From CAZMJG01 sp964576365 (GTDB taxonomy: Bacteria > Patescibacteriota > Microgenomatia > UBA1406 > GWC2-37-13): DNA of 27,370 bases. The translations under genes were made by a program, and so were the position numbers. The DNA is taken from contig CAZNUT010000014.1 in the NCBI GenBank assembly GCA_964576365.1, positions 1 to 27,370 of the forward strand, in the 5' to 3' direction. Under the pieces are notes generated by a model that saw nothing but the letters and a program-made list of their open reading frames with translations, did no database searches and was not told the origin of the DNA. Positions within the stretch are counted from its first letter, which is position 1. The number at the start of each line of letters is the position of its first letter. Of this stretch, positions 23,633-27,370 are shown one piece after another.

Positions 23633-24317
23633 CATATATCCATATTTTCTTTTTATTTTTGTTAGCGCGGTAGTTTTTTTTGGCTGCATCGCTTTTGATC
23701 AATATTTCAGATTGAGGAGAATTTTTTTGTACACTGTAGGTGATCAAGAGCCCAAACTGAACACCATTTCTCATGTTTCTTTGTTTTTTTCATCAGATAA
23801 ACAAATACAGGAGAACATTCTCTCTTCTAACCCTCTTATTCAACATATTGATATTCGAAAACAATATCCACATACATTGATACTGTCAATATCGTGGCAT
23901 AGACCAGTCGCTGCTCTTTCTCAAAAAGAAGGATATATCTATTTGAGTAGAGAAGGGGTTGTCACAGAAAAAATTTCGAATGAAAAGTCTGTCGCACTTC
24001 CGATTATGAGCTATTATCAACAATTTCCGTTTGTTCAACTAAGCCCCGGTTCACGCATACCAGCACAAGATGTCAGACAAGCTCTTTTGTTTCTGGTTTA
24101 TCTGCAAAAAAAGGGAGTGCCAATCCAACGGGTTGATATTCAGGGATTTCATATGATAGGATTATACTCAGCAGATAGAGAGTTTGTATTTAATGCAGAA
24201 AAAGAATACGCTTTACAAATATACCATTTAGACGAAACGATAAAACTATTGAAACGGCAAGGAAAACAGTATAAAAAAATAGATGTACGGTTTGACAAAC
24301 CGGTAATTGTGTTGTAG
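23526..24317 (+). CDS. ftsQ: FtsQ-like division protein with POTRA domain
   Basis: A bitopic membrane protein of up to 263 aa. A cytoplasmic N-terminus and one membrane helix (IYPYFLFIFVSAVVFFGC, about residues 37-54) precede a POTRA-type FtsQ domain. This includes VSLFFSSDKQIQENILSSNP, LIQHIDIRKQYPHTLILSIS and AALSQKEGYIYLSREGVV, the classic pattern before the beta domain. FtsQ links early and late division proteins. The start is uncertain: ATG 23526 overlaps murG by 107 bp, ATG 23574 by 59 bp, and TTG 23622 by 11 bp; all keep the helix. Its position between murG and ftsA is the canonical dcw-cluster place. Confidence 0.82.
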   Translation: MSQRIGQNIEAILIKLMKLLTIPKLQHISLANLWSNIYPYFLFIFVSAVVFFGCIAFDQYFRLRRIFLYTVGDQEPKLNTISHVSLFFSSDKQIQENILSSNPLIQHIDIRKQYPHTLILSISWHRPVAALSQKEGYIYLSREGVVTEKISNEKSVALPIMSYYQQFPFVQLSPGSRIPAQDVRQALLFLVYLQKKGVPIQRVDIQGFHMIGLYSADREFVFNAEKEYALQIYHLDETIKLLKRQGKQYKKIDVRFDKPVIVL

Positions 24318-24331
24318 ATCATCGTGGAGTT

Positions 24332-24359
24332 GGTGTTAGGTTTAAGGTTTTAGGGTAGG
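24332..24359. repeat. Degenerate heptamer repeat (GGTTTTA type)
   Basis: Four in-phase 7-bp units: GGTGTTA, GGTTTAA, GGTTTTA, GGGTAGG. Two of the unit types also occur at 7927-7968. It is the first of three short-period arrays in the ftsQ-ftsA spacer. Confidence 0.65.
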
Positions 24360-24386
24360 TTTTTTAGTTAATAAGTAATAGGTATA

Positions 24387-24418
24387 CTGACTAGCTGAGA
24401 TGCTGAGTTGCTGGGTAG
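24387..24418. repeat. Degenerate octamer repeat (CTGAnnnG type)
   Basis: Four in-phase 8-bp units: CTGACTAG, CTGAGATG, CTGAGTTG, CTGGGTAG. They belong to the unit family at 65-104 and 3039-3086. Confidence 0.7.
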
Positions 24419-24430
24419 CTTTAATGAGAT

Positions 24431-24528
24431 ATTGGTAATTGAATATTAGAAATTGTTACTTAGAAATTAGATATGGTTATTTGGTAATTAGTCATTAGTA
24501 ATTGGTTTTTGTTTATTTGTATTTGGTA
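24431..24528. repeat. Fourteen-unit AT-rich heptamer repeat abutting ftsA
   Basis: The 98 bp before and into the ftsA start codon divide without slippage into 14 heptamers. They begin ATTGGTA, ATTGAAT, ATTAGAA, ATTGTTA, CTTAGAA, ATTAGAT and end ATTTGTA, TTTGGTA. The final A is the first base of the ftsA ATG. No clear promoter is recognisable within it. Confidence 0.7.
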
Positions 24529-25799
24529 TGCCAGAAAAACTTCTGTGTGGAATCGATATAGGAAGCACGAAAATAGCAACTATTGTTGGTCTGCAGTCCG
24601 ATGACGGGCAGATCCGCATAATAGGATTTAATTCAACCCCTTCACGTGGTGTAAAAAAGGGATTGATTGTAGACATAGACCAGGTCACTGCAGCAGTGGA
24701 AGAAAGTGTTGAAAAGGCAGAGCGGATGGCTGGACACCATATCAAAGAAGTTTTTGTTTCGGTAGGAGGGCCGCATATTTCTTCTATGAATTCGCATGGT
24801 ATTGTGGCTGTTGCCAATCCTCAATTTGAAGTAGTTGATGATGATGTGCGACGTGTTATTGAAGCTGCAAGAGCTATTTCACTTTCAAGTACACGACAGA
24901 TCATAGAAGTATCACCACGGCAATACAGTGTAGACGGACAGACAGGGATCAACAATCCTATTGGTATGAGTGGTGTGCGGCTTGAAGTGGATACTCATAT
25001 CATTACTGCTTCGCTTACCAATCTCAAAAACATCGATAAAGTACTCGCTGATCTTGGTATCCAAAATATCGGGTATATTTTTGCAGGACTTGCCTCGGCA
25101 GAAGCAACGCTCACTGATACAGAAAAAGACCTTGGTGTTGCGCTTGTGGATATCGGTGGCGGCAAAATAGATATGGCTATTTTTGTCGAAGGCGCCCTAT
25201 CGTATTCATCTTCGATACCCATTGGCGCCAGACATATCAGTAATGATATTGCAGTGGGTCTTCGGGTATCTCTTGATTCTGCTGAGAAAATCAAACTCTA
25301 TTTGAGCAATCATCAGGCTCAGCTGGAAGAGGCGCTGAAGAAAAAAGATAAATCGTTTTTTACTGCACAAAAGGTGGGTATACCTGAAGTGTTGACAGAT
25401 ATCAGCACAAAAGAAGTGATTGATGGAGTCATAGCCCCACGACTTGAAGAAATATATACCTATATACGCGAAGAGATTGAAAAAAGCGGTTTTGAAAAAA
25501 ATATTCCATCAGGTGTTGTTATCACAGGGGGAGGCTCCTACACCATCGGCATGACAGAGATAGGAAGACGCACACTAAGATTGCCTATTCGGGTCGGTAT
25601 ACCCGAAAAAGCCACAGGACTTGTTGATGAAGTGATGAACCCTGTATACGCTTCTACGCTTGGCATTATTTATTATGGCGGAAAAGGCACTGTTGAAGAA
25701 ACAGATTCCATGAGAGATTTTAACTCGGTTCTGAAAAATGCTTCGCTCGGTGGTATAATGACAAGCATTCAGAAAATACTGAAGCAGTTTTTACCGTAA
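24528..25799 (+). CDS. ftsA: Cell division protein FtsA
   Basis: FtsA is the actin-like protein that tethers FtsZ to the membrane. The 423-aa product is of normal length. Nucleotide-site motifs are GIDIGSTKIATIVG (phosphate 1, about residues 8-21), LVDIGGGKIDMAIF (phosphate 2) and GVVITGGGSYTIGM (adenosine). The 1C subdomain lies between the first motif and about residue 165 (RGVKKGLIVDIDQ, VFVSVGGPHI). The C-terminus GGIMTSIQKILKQFLP forms the amphipathic membrane-targeting helix after a flexible linker. It is 307 bp upstream of the preferred ftsZ start, a long spacer for this window, filled with palindromic elements. Confidence 0.93.
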   Translation: MPEKLLCGIDIGSTKIATIVGLQSDDGQIRIIGFNSTPSRGVKKGLIVDIDQVTAAVEESVEKAERMAGHHIKEVFVSVGGPHISSMNSHGIVAVANPQFEVVDDDVRRVIEAARAISLSSTRQIIEVSPRQYSVDGQTGINNPIGMSGVRLEVDTHIITASLTNLKNIDKVLADLGIQNIGYIFAGLASAEATLTDTEKDLGVALVDIGGGKIDMAIFVEGALSYSSSIPIGARHISNDIAVGLRVSLDSAEKIKLYLSNHQAQLEEALKKKDKSFFTAQKVGIPEVLTDISTKEVIDGVIAPRLEEIYTYIREEIEKSGFEKNIPSGVVITGGGSYTIGMTEIGRRTLRLPIRVGIPEKATGLVDEVMNPVYASTLGIIYYGGKGTVEETDSMRDFNSVLKNASLGGIMTSIQKILKQFLP

Positions 25800-25884
25800 G
25801 CCAGAAGCTTTACTATTTAATTAGGAAAGAACAAATTGATACTCCACAAGTGTCATGTTAAAAGTCTTATATCTCATCTCTAAT

Positions 25885-25995
25885 TTTCGGCAGGTGTCAC
25901 GAGTGGAGGGTTCCCATCACGCGCGCAATCGAGCGAGCTTGCGGGAGCGAAGTGAGCACTGATGGGAGGATAACGAGTGACAGAATCTGCCGAAA
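25885..25995. repeat. Long imperfect palindromic element (nested hairpin)
   Basis: Outer arms TTTCGGCAG (25885-25893) and CTGCCGAAA (25987-25995) pair perfectly. Inside, TGTCAC (25895-25900) pairs with GTGACA (25977-25982) and CCCATCA (25913-25919) with TGATGGG (25960-25966). An inner hairpin CGCAA/TTGCG lies at 25924-25943. The core, rich in GAGCGA-like words, is clearly more GC-rich than its surroundings. It could be a structured leader RNA or a dispersed palindromic repeat. Confidence 0.75.
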
Positions 25996-26005
25996 GAAAA
26001 CTGAG

Positions 26006-26072
26006 ATCCTGAAATCCCGATTTCATCGAGGATGTTCGATCTGCAATTATCAGATCGGCACAAATTCAGGAT
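26006..26072. repeat. Cloverleaf-like palindromic element upstream of ftsZ
   Basis: Arms ATCCTGAA (26006-26013) and TTCAGGAT (26065-26072) enclose a hairpin CGATCTG/CAGATCG (26037-26057, 7-nt loop). GAAATC/GATTTC (26011-26024) is an alternative stem. The GATCCTGAA to TTCAGGATGACG layout resembles dispersed palindromes found in many bacterial genomes. It overlaps the two upstream in-frame ATGs of ftsZ (26032, 26071), which argues against those starts. Confidence 0.7.
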
Positions 26073-26106
26073 GACGAATAAAAAAGTTTCATACACGAAT
26101 ACTTAT

Positions 26107-27255
26107 ATGTTAATCAAACCAAAAGCAGGACAAGCGGCACGCATCAAAGTCGTCGGTGTTGGCGGTGGCGGCGGAAACGCTATTTCCTCAATGATCCGCG
26201 AAGGCGGTATCGAAGGGGTAGAGTTTGTGGCTGTAAATACTGATGCACAGGCTCTTCTTCATAACAAAGCTGAAATCAAAATTCAGATAGGAGACCAACT
26301 CACAAAAGGGCTGGGTTCGGGTGGTAATCCAGAGGTCGGTCGTCAGGCAGCCGAAGAATCAAGAGAAAAATTGAAAGACGAACTGGGAAGTGCGGATATG
26401 ATTTTTATCACCTGCGGTGAAGGAGGGGGTACGGGTACTGGCGCATCACCCATCGTGGCCGAAGTCGCCCGTGAGTCTGGAGCGCTCACCGTCGCAGTTG
26501 TCACCAAGCCGTTTGATTTTGAAGGTTCTCCTCGTAGACATTCTGCTGAGGAAGGTACGTCACTATTAAAAGATAAAGTAGATACACTCATCATCATTCC
26601 CAATCAAAAAGTGCTCCAAGTGATTGATAAAAAAACACCCATTTTAGAAGCATTTAAGAGAATAGATACCGTATTACATCAGGGTGTTAAGGGTATTGCA
26701 GAACTTATCACTCTTCCCGGACTCATAAATGTGGATTTTGCAGATGTAAAAACAATCATGCAAAATTCCGGCAATGCCATCATGGGTATGGGTATTGGTA
26801 GTGGTGATAAGCGCGCAATTTCTGCAATCAGACAAGCTATTTCTTCTCCACTTCTTGATACCACGATAGAAGGCGCAAAAGGAATTTTGTTGAATATTGT
26901 GGGCGGTTCGGATATGGCTATGAGCGAGATCGACGAAGCTGCATCTATGATCGCAAAATCAGTAGATGCTGATGCCAATATCATTTTCGGGGCTGCGATT
27001 GACGAAAAATTGATCGATCAAATTAAGATCACTGTCATCGCAACACGATTTGACGAAAGCCGTGCTAAACTGTTTAAATTTCACCGTCCGCAAGAGATTG
27101 CCCAGCCAGTAGCTCCAAAAGAGCAGGGCACCAATGAAGATCTTTCTTTATACCCCCCGGAAGAGCCGCCAGTCAAGCCTGTGCTGAAGATCAATCCTAT
27201 TTCCGTTTCGGACACCGACGAGTTTGATATCCCTGCCTTTCTGCGCAAAAAGTAG
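26107..27255 (+). CDS. ftsZ: Cell division GTPase FtsZ
   Basis: The tubulin-like GTPase forming the division ring. From ATG 26107 it has 382 aa. Motifs: IKVVGVGGGGGNAISSM near residue 13, the tubulin signature GGGTGTG (residues 106-112), and NVDFADVKTIM with the catalytic T7-loop aspartates. After a linker, the C-terminal peptide DEFDIPAFLRKK for binding FtsA closes the protein. In-frame ATGs at 26032 and 26071 would add up to 25 residues encoded by the palindromic element, with no resemblance to FtsZ, so 26107 is preferred. No clear Shine-Dalgarno sequence; TACACG at 26092-26097 is only a weak -10 candidate. Confidence 0.95.
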   Translation: MLIKPKAGQAARIKVVGVGGGGGNAISSMIREGGIEGVEFVAVNTDAQALLHNKAEIKIQIGDQLTKGLGSGGNPEVGRQAAEESREKLKDELGSADMIFITCGEGGGTGTGASPIVAEVARESGALTVAVVTKPFDFEGSPRRHSAEEGTSLLKDKVDTLIIIPNQKVLQVIDKKTPILEAFKRIDTVLHQGVKGIAELITLPGLINVDFADVKTIMQNSGNAIMGMGIGSGDKRAISAIRQAISSPLLDTTIEGAKGILLNIVGGSDMAMSEIDEAASMIAKSVDADANIIFGAAIDEKLIDQIKITVIATRFDESRAKLFKFHRPQEIAQPVAPKEQGTNEDLSLYPPEEPPVKPVLKINPISVSDTDEFDIPAFLRKK

Positions 27256-27311
27256 GTTGTCAAATGGTGAAATTTACCCCGAACGAAGTCGAATCGATAT
27301 CTCTGTAATTT

Positions 27312-27318
27312 GAGGAGG
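27312..27318 (+). promoter_or_regulatory. Strong Shine-Dalgarno sequence
   Basis: GAGGAGG ends 4 nt before the ATG at 27323. It is the clearest ribosome binding site in the window and contrasts with the near-absence of such sites before the other genes. Confidence 0.7.
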
Positions 27319-27322
27319 CTAA

Positions 27323-27370
27323 ATGGTAAAAATTAGTGATATATCTTCAGTTATAGACTGCTATAATCTT
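27323..27370 (+). CDS. Start of an unidentified gene, cut by the window edge
   Basis: Sixteen codons are visible (MVKISDISSVIDCYNL) with no stop before the window ends. The strong Shine-Dalgarno sequence makes this a probable gene start. Too little sequence is present to assign a function. The 67-bp spacer after ftsZ contains a short word, CGAACGAAGTCG, of the kind seen in dispersed repeats. Confidence 0.55.
   Translation, partial: MVKISDISSVIDCYNL

Noticed and set aside
25885..25995. T-box or other known riboswitch before ftsZ
   Set aside because: No T-box core sequence or recognised aptamer motif could be found; only general hairpin structure is supported.
26032..26106. Longer FtsZ start at 26032 or 26071
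   Set aside because: The extra residues are encoded by a palindromic element and do not resemble any FtsZ N-terminus.
27278..27297. CGAACGAAGTCG word after ftsZ as a separate repeat element
   Set aside because: It resembles dispersed repeat words but is too short and has no second copy in this window to support a call.

Overview
The window looks like a metagenome-derived scaffold from a Candidate Phyla Radiation (Patescibacteria) bacterium, most likely Microgenomates-like. The basis is indirect: moderate-to-low GC, very compact spacing, TGA read as a normal stop (which argues against the UGA-glycine lineages Absconditabacteria and Gracilibacteria), trimmed versions of conserved enzymes (short TIM barrel, MurG with a reduced glycine loop), few Shine-Dalgarno sites, and promoter -10 boxes lying directly against start codons. 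Two 100-N scaffold gaps occur (6712-6811 and 8774-8873).

Layout. 1-2507: yvcK, dgkA-type lipid kinase and mraY, an overlapping or tightly spaced operon. 2544-6711: a small secreted Ser/Thr/Pro-rich protein ending in a sortase-like LPVAG signal, tpiA (minus strand) divergent from a UvrD/PcrA helicase, a small unknown gene, and a membrane-anchored cyclophilin that runs into gap 1. 6812-9880: an LCP-family envelope protein (minus strand), a hexapeptide acetyltransferase interrupted by gap 2, and a small AT-rich insert carrying a PadR-like regulator, bracketed by copies of the acetyltransferase 3' end. 10052-13308: a VanW/G5 protein divergent from a membrane-anchored solute-binding protein, then a small unknown gene. 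13402-18543: a 714-aa protein (actin-like region, membrane segment, baseplate-J-like region), a sortase and a class A penicillin-binding protein. 18571-27255: murL, murD, ftsW, murG, ftsQ, ftsA, ftsZ. The first codons of a further gene follow at 27323.

The common theme is envelope building and division: lipid carrier recycling (DgkA-type), lipid I and II synthesis (MraY, MurG), stem-peptide glutamate addition and epimerisation (MurD plus MurL), glycan polymerisation and cross-linking (FtsW, PBP), surface attachment (sortase, LCP, VanW) and the FtsZ/FtsA/FtsQ divisome. murA, murB, murC, murE, murF, ddl and murI are not in the window.

Most notable observations: (1) a murL-murD pair overlapping by 4 bp, pointing to D-Glu formation by epimerisation of the nucleotide-linked peptide; (2) a 90-bp duplication of the acetyltransferase 3' end around a PadR-like gene, with a 55-bp contig-end overlap that suggests the population contains alleles with and without the insert; (3) -10 boxes placed 5-8 nt before many ATGs, consistent with widespread leaderless transcription, including two divergent pairs whose promoters interlock; (4) phase-keeping heptamer and octamer degenerate tandem repeats that recur in distant spacers and fill the ftsQ-ftsA spacer; (5) two elaborate palindromic elements in the ftsA-ftsZ spacer.
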